NCBI RefSeq assembly: GCF_052055875.1
Contig: NZ_CP170508.1
Span: 1,550,001-1,614,000 of the forward strand
DNA from: Methanosphaerula subterraneus
GTDB lineage: Archaea; Halobacteriota; Methanomicrobia; Methanomicrobiales; Methanospirillaceae
Reading direction: 5' to 3'
Length of the DNA stretch: 64,000 nt
In this document: positions 1 to 8,586 of the stretch, one piece after another
Layout: the number at the start of each line of letters is the position of its first letter
How positions within the stretch are numbered: the first letter of the stretch is position 1
The notes under the pieces: generated by a model
Told to the model about the DNA's origin: nothing
Seen by the model: only the letters and a program-made list of their open reading frames with translations
Database searches by the model: none
Position numbers and translations under genes: made by a program

Positions 1-1023
1 CACGGCCGTCCCGGCAGAGGAGCCGTCGACCGAGAGGGCGACCGTGTGCCCGTCGCTCCAGGCGGCGGTCCGGAAGGTCGCGGTGTACTCCCCGGCGGCG
101 GCCACCTGCACCGTATACGTCACCCACTCCCCGTCCCGGATGAAGCAGAGATCGTACCCCCCGCCGGCCATCTGCTCGATGTCCACGTCGTCATGCCGGT
201 AGGCTCCTCCCTGGTTGCCGGCGGTGGTGTCGTGGTAGGCGACGCCCGCGCCGCCCCGGTCGTAATCCTCCGCCTCGATCCGTCCGGGGATGGAGAGGTC
301 CCGGTACGGGCCGGGCTCTTCGAGGAACGGGGCCAGGGCCGCTGCGTACCGGGCGGCGATCTTCTGCTCCCCCTGCCGGTTCGGGTGGAGGTACCGCAGC
401 GGCTGGTTGTCGTCGTAGCCGTCATAGCCGGTGAACTGGTCGACGATCACGATCGGCGAGGAGGGGGTGCTCATCGAGGCGGCGATCCCCGGGATGGCGC
501 TGTTCAGGGCCGGCAGGTTCGGACCGTACCCGCCCCGCGGGATCACCGTTCCGATCAGGATCACGATCGAGGGGTTCTTTGCACGGAGGATGGTGACGAT
601 CTGCTTGAGGTTCCCGATCGTCGTCTCCACCGGCACTCCGTCCATCGCGTCGTTGGACCCGAGGTGGACGATGGCGATGTCGGGGCTGTACCCGGAAAGC
701 CAGGTCTTCAGCCGGTCGCCGGTCAGGAAGTCGCGGGTCCGGTAACCGTCATGCCCCTCGTTCTCCTGGTCGAAGGAGTACGGGAGCACCGGCTGGTCGA
801 CACTGCCGACGAAGTCGACATCGTAGCCGCTGCTCTGCAGCGTCTGCCAGAGCCAGTACCGGTACGTCGGATGGGAGAGGCCGTCGTCGTTCTGGAGGGT
901 TCCCTGGGTGATCGAGTCGCCGATCGGAACGATCCTGACCGTCCCGGCCACCGGGGCGACCAGAAGGACGAAAAAGAGAACAAATGCCAGCAGGCAGACC
1001 GGGGCTGAGCGGAGTGGATGCAT
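1..1023 (-). CDS. Secreted SGNH/GDSL hydrolase with CBM6-like domain (C-terminus off the window)
   Basis: Translating the minus strand from the ATG at 1023 gives a signal-peptide-like start (hydrophobic residues about 9-26). An SGNH esterase domain follows: block I GDS at residues 35-37, a GSND block with the oxyanion Asn, and a late LHPN block supplying the catalytic His. From about residue 220 there is an IEAEDYD...GG.AYH..D pattern followed by G.W..Y.V.V...G.Y, typical of carbohydrate-binding module family 6. A GGAG Shine-Dalgarno lies just upstream of the ATG. The likely role is de-esterification of an extracellular or surface polysaccharide; the substrate is unknown. The 3' end is missing, so 341 codons are visible. 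Confidence 0.85.
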   Translation of the reverse strand, partial: MHPLRSAPVCLLAFVLFFVLLVAPVAGTVRIVPIGDSITQGTLQNDDGLSHPTYRYWLWQTLQSSGYDVDFVGSVDQPVLPYSFDQENEGHDGYRTRDFLTGDRLKTWLSGYSPDIAIVHLGSNDAMDGVPVETTIGNLKQIVTILRAKNPSIVILIGTVIPRGGYGPNLPALNSAIPGIAASMSTPSSPIVIVDQFTGYDGYDDNQPLRYLHPNRQGEQKIAARYAAALAPFLEEPGPYRDLSIPGRIEAEDYDRGGAGVAYHDTTAGNQGGAYRHDDVDIEQMAGGGYDLCFIRDGEWVTYTVQVAAAGEYTATFRTAAWSDGHTVALSVDGSSAGTAV

Positions 1024-1064
1024 CACTCCTATCTCTGCCCGACTCCGGTAAAAAATGATCCGGA

Positions 1065-2534
1065 TCAGGCAGGGGGGCGATCCGCCGCCTGCCGGTCCTT
1101 TTCGCGGTACGCCTCGAGGAGGAGGGTCGCGATGTTCATCACCGGCTTGTCGGTGTGCTGGCTGACATGAAACTCGCAGAACGGGCACGAACTGATCACT
1201 GTATCGGCCCCGGTCTCTTCGATCGCCGCCCGCCGCATCTCCCCGAGGGCGTCGGCCTCTGCCGGGTTCCCGGCCTTGACCCCGCCGCCTGAGCCGCAGC
1301 ACTGGGAGGGCATCTCGACCAGATCGGCCACCTGCCGGATCAGGGCGCGGGGCTCTTCCCGGATCCCCTGACCGCGGAGGAGGTGGCAGGGGTCGTGGTA
1401 GGTGACGGTCCGGGCGAGCTTTGCCGGGGGCTCGATCCCGAAGTGGGTCAGCACCTGGTTGATGTCCATGACCTTGAAGGGGACATGCAGGTAATCGTTC
1501 TTGATCGTCGATCCGCAGCCGGCGCACATCGTCATCACGATATCGATCTTTCTGAACCGGAACGCATCGATGTTCCGGCGGACCAGCATCGCCAGGTACT
1601 TGCCCTGCCCGGTCCGGAAGAGCGGCGACCCGCAACAGACCTGTTCGCGCGGGATGATCACCCGGATCCCGTTCCGCTTCAGCACCTCCATCGCATCGAG
1701 GGCGGTCTGGGGGAGGCGCATGTTGTACATGCACCCGACAAAGAACCCGATGGTCGCCCTGACCGGGCCGTACGGTTCGATCTGGTCGGGGACCTGCTCC
1801 AGGAACGTCGGCACCGTGCGGGTCACGCTCCTGCCGGTCGCCCTGACCAGTTCGGCCACCTCCTGGTGGCGCGGGAGGGTCAGCCCCTGCTTGTTGGCCA
1901 GGGACCGGAGCTTCTCGATCGCCTTGCCCGGGATCCGGATCTCCTTCGGGCAGACCTCCCAGCAGGCCTGGCAGGAGGTGCAGGTATAGAGCCCCTCCGC
2001 CACCGCCCGGGTGGCCCGGTCGCAGGTGTCCCTGCTGTCCAGGGCCAGCCGCATCTCCTGCCGCATCACCGTCGGGCCCAGAAAGTCGGTGACCTTCATG
2101 GCCGGACAGATCGAGACGCAGGCGAGGCAGCCGATACAGGTCGAGAGCGGGCGGATCGCCTCGACGGCACGCTTGGTCACCATCACCGATTCGACCCCCG
2201 GGACCAGCGGCGGCAGGTCGGCGAGGAGCGGGACCAGGTCGACCACCAGGTCCTTCTTCAGCGGCAGGTCCAGCGGTTCGATGGTGATCCCGTCGCGGGC
2301 CTCGGCGGTGCAGGCCAGCACCGGCTTGCCGTCGACCCTGACCGCACAGGAGCCGCACTGCCCTGAGCTGCAGCAGTACCGGTACGAGAGGGTCGGGTCG
2401 ATCTGGTCGTGGATCGCATGGAGGAGGTGGAGCACCCGTGCGCCCTCGTTCACCTCGACCGTGTACGGGACGTACCGCGGCTCTTCCCCGGTTGCCGGGT
2501 CGTGACGGAAGATCGTGATCGTCATCGTGGTCAT
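1065..2534 (-). CDS. tfrB: Thiol:fumarate reductase subunit B (Fe-S/CCG-domain subunit)
   Basis: 489 aa. The N-terminal third is a succinate dehydrogenase/fumarate reductase iron-sulfur subunit: a 2Fe-2S region CCSSGQCGSC, then CIGCLACVSICP and CTSCQACWEVCP cluster motifs. The C-terminal half has two cysteine-rich CCG domains like HdrB/HdrD (QVCCGSP and SQCCGSGGG). This fusion is the hallmark of the methanogen CoM-SH/CoB-SH-dependent fumarate reductase, which makes succinate for the incomplete reductive TCA route while producing the heterodisulfide. The start MTTMTI at 2534 overlaps the tfrA stop (ATGA), implying translational coupling. A longer in-frame extension exists but reads through tfrA and lacks coding character. 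Confidence 0.92.
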   Translation of the reverse strand: MTTMTITIFRHDPATGEEPRYVPYTVEVNEGARVLHLLHAIHDQIDPTLSYRYCCSSGQCGSCAVRVDGKPVLACTAEARDGITIEPLDLPLKKDLVVDLVPLLADLPPLVPGVESVMVTKRAVEAIRPLSTCIGCLACVSICPAMKVTDFLGPTVMRQEMRLALDSRDTCDRATRAVAEGLYTCTSCQACWEVCPKEIRIPGKAIEKLRSLANKQGLTLPRHQEVAELVRATGRSVTRTVPTFLEQVPDQIEPYGPVRATIGFFVGCMYNMRLPQTALDAMEVLKRNGIRVIIPREQVCCGSPLFRTGQGKYLAMLVRRNIDAFRFRKIDIVMTMCAGCGSTIKNDYLHVPFKVMDINQVLTHFGIEPPAKLARTVTYHDPCHLLRGQGIREEPRALIRQVADLVEMPSQCCGSGGGVKAGNPAEADALGEMRRAAIEETGADTVISSCPFCEFHVSQHTDKPVMNIATLLLEAYREKDRQAADRPPA

Positions 2535-4159
2535 ACCGGCACCTCCCGCTTCTCGATCCCTTCGCCAGCGAGCGAGAGGAAGGTGTGCCCGTACGGCGAA
2601 TGCTTCGGGGTCCAGTCCTGCTCGACGTCCTTTCGAAGGTGGGCCCCGCGGGACTCGTTCCGCAGCAGGGCCCCCCGGATCACCAGCGAGGCGGTCAGGC
2701 ACATGTTCTGGACGGTGCAGCATTCCACCAGGTTCTGTGCTGAGGCTGCACGGAGTGGTATCCGGGCCAGGTCTGCGACGATCTCCTGCGTCTCCAGCAG
2801 CTCGGCAGCCGTCCGAAAGATCCCGGCCCCGTCCCACATCGCCTTCTGCAGCCGGTGCGCGACCTCGGAGGGGAGGGTGGTCCCCTCCCGGAACCGGTCG
2901 AGCCGCGCCTTCTGTGCTGCCACCTGCGCCATATCGATCGCATGCTTCCTGACCGGGGCCAGGCCGGCGGAGTGGCCGGCACGCCTGCCAAAGACCTGCG
3001 TCTCGGCCAGCGCGTTCCCGCCGAGCCGGTTCGCCCCCTGGACGCCACCGCTCGACTCTCCGCAGGCATAGAGACCCGGAACCGTGGTCTGGCAGTCCGG
3101 GGTGATCCGAAGACCGCCCATGAAGTGATGTGCCGTCGGCGCCACCTCCATCGGGTCCTTCTTGATGTCCACTCCGTAGAGGAGGAACTGTTCGAGCATC
3201 ACCGGCAGCCGAAGCTCGATCTGCGCCGCCGGCAGGTGGGTGACATCCAGGTACACGCCCCCGTGCGTCGTTCCGCGGGCCTCGAGCACCTCGGTGGCGA
3301 TCGCCCGTGCCACCACGTCCCGGGTCGAGAGCTCCATCCGCTCGGGATCGTAACTGTCCATGAACCGTTCACCCATCGAGTTGATCAGGTACCCGCCCTC
3401 GCCCCTGACCGCCTCGGTGATGAGCCGGCCGCGTGCATCGTACGGGTAGACCGCACCGGTCGGGTGGAACTGGATCATCTCCATATCGATCACCTCCGCC
3501 CCGGCCCGGTAGCCGAGCGCGTAGCCGTCGCCGGTGCCGCTCGAGGAGTTGGTCGAGATGTCGTAGATCCTGGACCCGCCGCCGGTCGCGATGACGGTGC
3601 TGTCAGCCCGGATCACCAGCATCTCCCCGTTCTGGTCGAGGGCGATCGCCCCGGCGACCCGGTCGCCGTCCTTTAAGAGTTCGACCACCGTCACCTCCTG
3701 CATCACCGTGACATCGGTCAGGGCCAGGCGGGAGACGAGGGTCATCATCATCTCGTGTCCGCTCCGGTCGCCGGCATAGCAGGTCCTCGGGAACCGCTGC
3801 CCGCCGAACGGCCGCTGGGCCAGCTCGGTCTGGTTCTCCATGTCAAAGACCGCCCCCCAGGCGAGCAGGTCGGCCATCCGGTCGGGCGACTCCTCGACCA
3901 GCGCTTTGACGAGGGCCGGCTCGTTGAGGTAAGCCCCACCCTTCAGCGTGTCCTCGAAGTGGGATGTGCAGGAGTCCTGCTGGCGGAGGACGGCATTGTA
4001 GCCCCCCTCGGCCATCGTGGTGCAGCCACCCTTCCCGACGATCGTCTTGGAGATCAGGATGGTCTCCCCATACGGTGCGGCCTCGATCGCGGCACGCACC
4101 CCGGCACCGCCGCTCCCGATCACCAGCACATGACAGTCCACAACGTTATCTGCACGCAT
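2531..4159 (-). CDS. tfrA: Thiol:fumarate reductase subunit A (flavoprotein)
   Basis: 542 aa flavoprotein of the fumarate reductase/succinate dehydrogenase A family. A dinucleotide-binding VIGSGGAGVRAA motif lies near residues 12-23, with the substrate/FAD region QFHPTG, HHFMGG near the active site, and a C-terminal GESSGGVQGANRLGGNAL FAD motif. It pairs with the downstream tfrB. No membrane anchor subunit is adjacent, which fits a soluble enzyme using CoM-SH and CoB-SH. I chose MRADNVV at 4159 as start; the longer open frame upstream is not flavoprotein-like. There is no clear Shine-Dalgarno, but a TATA-like box about 22 nt upstream suggests a leaderless transcript. Confidence 0.92.
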   Translation of the reverse strand: MRADNVVDCHVLVIGSGGAGVRAAIEAAPYGETILISKTIVGKGGCTTMAEGGYNAVLRQQDSCTSHFEDTLKGGAYLNEPALVKALVEESPDRMADLLAWGAVFDMENQTELAQRPFGGQRFPRTCYAGDRSGHEMMMTLVSRLALTDVTVMQEVTVVELLKDGDRVAGAIALDQNGEMLVIRADSTVIATGGGSRIYDISTNSSSGTGDGYALGYRAGAEVIDMEMIQFHPTGAVYPYDARGRLITEAVRGEGGYLINSMGERFMDSYDPERMELSTRDVVARAIATEVLEARGTTHGGVYLDVTHLPAAQIELRLPVMLEQFLLYGVDIKKDPMEVAPTAHHFMGGLRITPDCQTTVPGLYACGESSGGVQGANRLGGNALAETQVFGRRAGHSAGLAPVRKHAIDMAQVAAQKARLDRFREGTTLPSEVAHRLQKAMWDGAGIFRTAAELLETQEIVADLARIPLRAASAQNLVECCTVQNMCLTASLVIRGALLRNESRGAHLRKDVEQDWTPKHSPYGHTFLSLAGEGIEKREVPV

Positions 4160-4173
4160 CTTATTATGAAGGG

Positions 4174-4186
4174 GATTTATAATTAG
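4174..4186 (-). promoter_or_regulatory. TATA-like box for tfrAB
   Basis: On the minus strand an AT-rich TAATTATAAAT sequence is centred about 22 nt upstream of the tfrA ATG. That places the expected archaeal start site at or next to the start codon. This is a position-based prediction only. Confidence 0.4.
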
Positions 4187-4284
4187 ATAAAGAAACGTGT
4201 GGTGAGTCCGATAGCTCGCCTGTGCGTTCTTGCGAAGATGCCCGGGGCAGGTTTCAACAAAAATAGTGTGGGGACAGGACATAC

Positions 4285-5685
4285 ATGAGATTCTTAATGA
4301 AATTCGGAGGAACATCGGTGGCCGATGGAAAGTGCATCGCCAGAGTCGTCGAGATCCTCGACCATTACCATTCAACAGGGAACGAACTGGCGGTCGTCGT
4401 CTCTGCAGGCCACGGGGTCACCGATCAACTGGTATCAGCGGCAGAGGATGCGGTCCGGGCAGATGACGGGGCCAACCTCGACCAGCTGGTCCTCTCCCTG
4501 CGGACCAGGCACAGCAAGACCCTGGAGGCGGTCGCCCCCGATCATCACGACGAGGTGATGCAGGAGATCGATGCACGACTGGGCAACCTCAAGAACATCC
4601 TGAGTGCGGTCCACAACCTGCGCGAATTGACGCCGCGGTCCAGGGACTACATCATCTCCTTCGGCGAACGGCTCTCGGCACCGGTGGTCTCTGCGGCCCT
4701 GCGGCAGCACGGGATCCCCTCGGTGGCCCTGGACGGCTGCGAGGCCGGGATCCTGACCAACAGTGAGTACGGGAACGCGAAGGCCCTGCCTGAAAGCGAG
4801 ACGCGGATCAGGTCCCGGGTCGTCCCGCTCCTCGTCGACCAGGTCCCGGTGATCATGGGCTTCATGGGCTGCACCGAGAACGGGTCGGTGACCACCCTCG
4901 GCCGGAGCGGGTCCGACTACTCGGCCTCGATCATCGGGGCCGGCATGGACGCCGACGAGATCTGGATCTGGACCGACGTGGACGGGGTGATGACCTCGGA
5001 CCCGCGGATGATCACCGATGCACGGGTGATCCCGATGATCTCGTACCTCGAAGCGATGGAACTCTCGTACTTCGGGGCGAAGGTGCTCCACCCGCGCTCG
5101 ATCGAGCCGGCGATGCAGAAGGATATCACCGTCAGGGTGAAGAACACCTTCAACCCGTCCCACCCGGGGACCTGCGTGATCAGGCGCGAGCACCGGGAGA
5201 AACGGGTGGTGAAGGCGATCTCGTACATCGAGAAGGTCGCGCTGATCAACATCAACGGCGCCCAGATGATCGGCCGGCCCGGGGTGGCCAAGACGATCTT
5301 CTCGGCCCTGGCCGACAACCATGTGAACGTGATGATGATCTCGCAGGGATCGTCCGAAGCGAACATCTCGCTGATCATCGACGAGAACCACCTGGACCGT
5401 GCGATCCTGGCCCTCGCCGAGGTTGTGAAGGAGGGGATCGTCCGGGAGGTGACGACCAACCGGGACGTGATCGCCGTCGCCGTCGTCGGGGCCGGGATGG
5501 CCGGCGAGACAGGAACTGGCGGGCGGATCTTCTCGGCCCTCGGAACGGCCGGGGTGAACGTGATGATGATCTCGCAGGGATCGTCAGAGGTGAACATCTC
5601 GTTCGTGGTCAGGGGAGAGCAGGGGCCGTGTGCGCTCCGTGCCCTGCATGACGAGTTCCGCCTCTCGGAGGAGTGCCATGAGTGA
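4285..5685 (+). CDS. lysC: Aspartate kinase with two C-terminal ACT domains
   Basis: 466 aa. The amino-acid kinase domain opens with KFGGTS (residues 6-11) and contains the GRSGSDYSA nucleotide/substrate segment and WTDVDGVMTSDPR. Two ACT repeats fill about residues 315-466, each with NVMMISQGSSE. It catalyses ATP-dependent phosphorylation of aspartate, the first step to lysine, threonine, methionine and diaminopimelate; ACT domains normally give feedback control. The two ACT repeats share about 30 bp of identical DNA near 5324 and 5561, suggesting recent internal homogenisation. The last 8 nt overlap purM. The start is the ATG at 4285. Confidence 0.93.
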   Translation: MRFLMKFGGTSVADGKCIARVVEILDHYHSTGNELAVVVSAGHGVTDQLVSAAEDAVRADDGANLDQLVLSLRTRHSKTLEAVAPDHHDEVMQEIDARLGNLKNILSAVHNLRELTPRSRDYIISFGERLSAPVVSAALRQHGIPSVALDGCEAGILTNSEYGNAKALPESETRIRSRVVPLLVDQVPVIMGFMGCTENGSVTTLGRSGSDYSASIIGAGMDADEIWIWTDVDGVMTSDPRMITDARVIPMISYLEAMELSYFGAKVLHPRSIEPAMQKDITVRVKNTFNPSHPGTCVIRREHREKRVVKAISYIEKVALININGAQMIGRPGVAKTIFSALADNHVNVMMISQGSSEANISLIIDENHLDRAILALAEVVKEGIVREVTTNRDVIAVAVVGAGMAGETGTGGRIFSALGTAGVNVMMISQGSSEVNISFVVRGEQGPCALRALHDEFRLSEECHE

Positions 5686-6670
5686 GCATGCCTACCGCGA
5701 CGCCGGGGTCGACATCGACCTCGAGGCCGCGGCAGTGAAGGCCCTGATCGGCCAGCTCTCGTACCGCCGGCAGGGAGCGTACCCGATGCTCGGAAAGGTC
5801 GGCCACTTCGCCGGACTGATCGACTTCGGGCCCGTGGCCCTGGCGCTGGCCGTCGACGGGGTCGGGACCAAGATGCTCATCGCCGATCACCAGCAGAACT
5901 GGAAGACGGTCGGGATCGACTGCATCGCGATGAACGTCAACGACCTGTACGTGATGAACCTGGAACCGATCGCGTTCGTCGATTACATCGCCACCGACCG
6001 CCTCTCGCTCGAGAAGATGACCGAGATAGGGATCGGGCTGAACGAGGGGGCCAGGCAGGCGAATATGAACATCGTCGGCGGGGAGACGGCCTCGCTCGCC
6101 GGGCTCGTGAACGGCCTCGACCTCGCAGGGGCCTGCCTCGGGGTCCAGCAGAAGGAAAGGATCATCACCGGGGAGGCGATCCGGCCAGGCGACCTTGTCA
6201 TCGGCGTTCCGTCGACCGGGGTCCACTCCAACGGCCTCTCGCTGGCGAGGAGGATCGCCGAGACCCATGATGGCTACGACCAGGAGATCCGGCCGGGAAG
6301 GACGCTCGGCGAGGAACTGCTGACCCCGACACGGATCTATGCCGAGGTGCCGGCCATCACCGCGGCCCACGAGGTGCACGGGATGTGCCACATCACCGGC
6401 GGCGGCCTGTTGAACTTCACCAGGCTGAGTGACTTCGGGATCGCGATCACGGATCCCCTGCCACCGCAGCAGGTCTTCTCCTGGCTGCAGGAGACCGGGG
6501 GCGTGAGCGAGGCCGAGATGTACCGGACCTTCAACATGGGGATGGGGTATGCGCTGGTCGTCCCGCCGGACGCGGCCGACGGGATCGTGCGCGACCTGCC
6601 CGGCGCGAAGGTCGTCGGGTCCTGCACAGAAGAGCCGAAGATCACGCTCCGCGGGATCGAGATCAGTTGA
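5678..6670 (+). CDS. purM: Phosphoribosylformylglycinamidine cyclo-ligase (AIR synthetase)
   Basis: 330 aa, the usual PurM length. It converts FGAM and ATP to aminoimidazole ribotide in purine synthesis. Visible family motifs are DGVGTK near residue 66, MNVNDL, GGETASL, and GVPSTGVHSNG in the C-terminal half. The start ATG at 5678 lies inside the lysC end (8-nt overlap), so the two are probably co-translated although their pathways differ. The stop is only 4 nt before the end of the IS605-type element, so that insertion lies directly behind the gene without damaging it. Confidence 0.95.
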   Translation: MSEHAYRDAGVDIDLEAAAVKALIGQLSYRRQGAYPMLGKVGHFAGLIDFGPVALALAVDGVGTKMLIADHQQNWKTVGIDCIAMNVNDLYVMNLEPIAFVDYIATDRLSLEKMTEIGIGLNEGARQANMNIVGGETASLAGLVNGLDLAGACLGVQQKERIITGEAIRPGDLVIGVPSTGVHSNGLSLARRIAETHDGYDQEIRPGRTLGEELLTPTRIYAEVPAITAAHEVHGMCHITGGGLLNFTRLSDFGIAITDPLPPQQVFSWLQETGGVSEAEMYRTFNMGMGYALVVPPDAADGIVRDLPGAKVVGSCTEEPKITLRGIEIS

Positions 6671-6674
6671 ACCT

Positions 6675-6694
6675 CCCACGACTAAAGTCGTGGG
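6675..6694. repeat. Right-end hairpin of the IS605-type element
   Basis: A perfect 9-bp stem (CCCACGACT / AGTCGTGGG) with a 2-nt loop. It lies 4 nt after the purM stop and about 60 nt past the tnpB stop. The near-identical hairpin at the other end marks it as an element terminus; it may also contribute to the 3' end of the TnpB guide RNA. Confidence 0.8.
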
Positions 6695-6752
6695 ATTCCT
6701 GATTCATTCCTCGGTATATGTACCGCGAGTCCACAGGCTCACCGGGTAGTTC

Positions 6753-7880
6753 CTACCCTGAATTACTGAAACTGGGTAACAGGTTTTGATCCTGTAACGC
6801 CATTTTTTTGATGTTGATTGCAGCGTTAATATCTCGGTCGTGACGTGTACTGCAGTCAGGGCACGTCCATTCCCGATCGTGAAGTGTCAGGTCTCGGTTG
6901 ATAGATCCACAAACAGAACATAGTTTTGACGACGGTTCAAACTGACCTATTTTCAGGAGTGTTTTACCGTACTGAGTACACTTATACTCTAACTGCCGGA
7001 ATAGTTCAGACCATCCAACATCCGATATCGAACGTGCAAGACAATGGTTTTTTAGCATACTGGAGACATTCAGAGTTTCGACTGCAATAGCTTGGTTCTC
7101 GCTCACTAATTTGTAAGAGTGTTTGTGCAGGAAATCTGATCTCTGGTTGCTGATCCGTTCGTGTAGTATCGCTACTTTCTGAACGGCTTTTCTACGATTA
7201 TTTGATCCTTTGACTTTACGGGCAACAGATCGTTGCAGGTGTTTCAGTCTTGCCAACGAGTTTTTCAGATACTTTGGATTATCTTCTTTCAGACCGTCAG
7301 AAGTTACAAGAAAACTCGTCAGTCCGACATCTATTCCGACTGTATTACTACTGTCGAAAGGTGCAGGTTCGGGTTCTTTCAAGCCGTCATCTACCAACAC
7401 TGATATGAAATATTTGCCGGTGCTTGTCGCCGATACGGTTGCGGTTTTCAACGTCCCGGTATACTTTCGTGAAATTACGGTTTTTACTATCCCCAACTTG
7501 GGAAGTTTCACTCGATTTTCAGTAAGGTTTACTTCGTAATGTTGGGGTATCTGAAACGACTGTACTGGGTTCTTCTTACTCTTGAACTTCGGAAAATCTG
7601 CTTTCTTAAGGAAGAAGTTCTTAAACGCGGTTTCGACGTTCCGGTTAACCGCTTGAAGAGATTGCGAATTGGTTTCGCTCATCCATTCATACTGTTTCTT
7701 CAGGTCCGGAATCATATTGTTCAGGTCGAACATCGTCAAAGATTTGTTCTCGGCCTGATACGCCCGCATTTTCTCTTCTAATGATAGATTATACAAAAAC
7801 CTGCAAGTACCGATGTGCCGCCAAATCTTTTTGATCTGGTCTTTGTTTGGATACATTCGATACTTGTATGCCCGTAACAT
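6753..7880 (-). CDS. tnpB: TnpB, RNA-guided RuvC-like nuclease of IS605 family
   Basis: 375 aa, full length for TnpB. The RuvC acidic residues are visible: D184 in GIDVGL, E268 in AVETLNV, and the terminal HDRDINAA block around 347-354. The zinc-finger knuckles CSVCG (321-325) and CPDC (340-343) are present. The N-terminal MLRAYKYRMYP is typical of the family. TnpB proteins are guide-RNA-directed DNA nucleases that help retain the element; without tnpA here, movement would need TnpA supplied in trans. All catalytic residues are present, so it is probably active. Confidence 0.95.
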   Translation of the reverse strand: MLRAYKYRMYPNKDQIKKIWRHIGTCRFLYNLSLEEKMRAYQAENKSLTMFDLNNMIPDLKKQYEWMSETNSQSLQAVNRNVETAFKNFFLKKADFPKFKSKKNPVQSFQIPQHYEVNLTENRVKLPKLGIVKTVISRKYTGTLKTATVSATSTGKYFISVLVDDGLKEPEPAPFDSSNTVGIDVGLTSFLVTSDGLKEDNPKYLKNSLARLKHLQRSVARKVKGSNNRRKAVQKVAILHERISNQRSDFLHKHSYKLVSENQAIAVETLNVSSMLKNHCLARSISDVGWSELFRQLEYKCTQYGKTLLKIGQFEPSSKLCSVCGSINRDLTLHDREWTCPDCSTRHDRDINAAINIKKMALQDQNLLPSFSNSG

Positions 7881-7959
7881 ACCTGATTAACATTTTGTTG
7901 GTTAAATATTAAATAATTTATATTGGTGAGTATAATGATGACAAAAGGGTTCGATTCAT

Positions 7960-7979
7960 CCCATGACTAAAGTCACGGG
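7960..7979. repeat. Left-end hairpin of the IS605-type element
   Basis: The same hairpin as at 6675-6694 with two changes (CCCATGACT / AGTCACGGG, 2-nt loop), about 80 nt upstream of the tnpB start. The sequence just outside it on the minus strand would have been the original target motif of the element. Confidence 0.75.
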
Positions 7980-8055
7980 TTTTCTCGACCCCTTTACCCA
8001 TGATCATAAAAAATAGAACCTTTTTTTTGGTTTTTTTGAACAGGGCCGGCCCCGA

Positions 8056-8586
8056 TCACTCGGACCCGGACTCAGGCTCGTACACGCATCGCTCTGCCTT
8101 CTCCGAGACGATCAGGCTGTTGCCGGACGGGTCCTCGAGGAAGAGCGTGACCGGGTACGTACCCGCCTTGACCGCGGCGATCCGCTCCCGGATCAGCGCG
8201 GCCTGGACCAGTTCATCGCCCTCGGCCCAGCGTTCCGCCCCCTCGAGGACGGCGTCGACCCGGTCGAGCACCCCCTCGACATTCGAGACAAAGCCCTCGC
8301 AGGCCGTGCCCGGATCGATCACAACCCCGAGCTCGGGGATCTCGATCCTGCCGGTCATCGACCTGACCACCCGGATCGAGAGATCCTCGGGCGTCTCGAC
8401 GGCGAGGGTCCACTGGGTGGGATCGGTCTGCTTGATCGCCTGGGTGTCCACGTACCGGTAGCCGCAGGAGGGACAGCGCGCTGATATGATCAGAATATCG
8501 GAAAAATAGGGGATCTCTTCAGTCTGATATATATAGTCGATATCGGTGGAGCAGACAGGACAGGGGCCCGTTACGACGGTCCGCAC
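8056..8586 (-). CDS. ZPR1-type zinc-finger protein
   Basis: 176 aa. The N-terminal four-cysteine knuckle (CPVC near 9-12 and CPSCGY near 38-43) is followed by the ZPR1-domain segment with VRSMTGRIEIPELG and a PGTACEGFVSNVEG motif. Archaeal ZPR1 proteins have one such domain; eukaryotic ZPR1 binds elongation factor eEF1A, and the archaeal role is unproven. The start is a GTG at 8586 that overlaps the sepF stop (TAGTG), so it is co-transcribed and probably co-translated with sepF. Confidence 0.82.
   Translation of the reverse strand: MRTVVTGPCPVCSTDIDYIYQTEEIPYFSDILIISARCPSCGYRYVDTQAIKQTDPTQWTLAVETPEDLSIRVVRSMTGRIEIPELGVVIDPGTACEGFVSNVEGVLDRVDAVLEGAERWAEGDELVQAALIRERIAAVKAGTYPVTLFLEDPSGNSLIVSEKAERCVYEPESGSE

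Larger units (their letters stand above)
6675..7979 (-). mobile_element. tnpB-only IS200/IS605-type element
   Basis: About 1.3 kb delimited by two similar imperfect-palindrome hairpins in the same orientation (6675-6694 and 7960-7979), enclosing one tnpB and no tnpA. Subterminal hairpins without inverted repeats or target duplication are characteristic of IS200/IS605 elements. The element is lower in GC than its surroundings. In the tnpB orientation the left end is near 7979 and the right end near 6675. The non-coding segment between the tnpB stop and 6675 is where a guide (omega) RNA would be expected to end. Confidence 0.82.

Noticed and set aside
46..1008. Long plus-strand frame opposite the SGNH hydrolase
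   Set aside because: It is an antisense shadow: the minus strand has signal peptide, catalytic blocks and a Shine-Dalgarno, while this frame is Gly/Val/Arg-rich without motifs.
4230..4466. Upstream overlapping frame at the lysC start
   Set aside because: Different frame from lysC, no family features, and lysC has a clear KFGGTS start.
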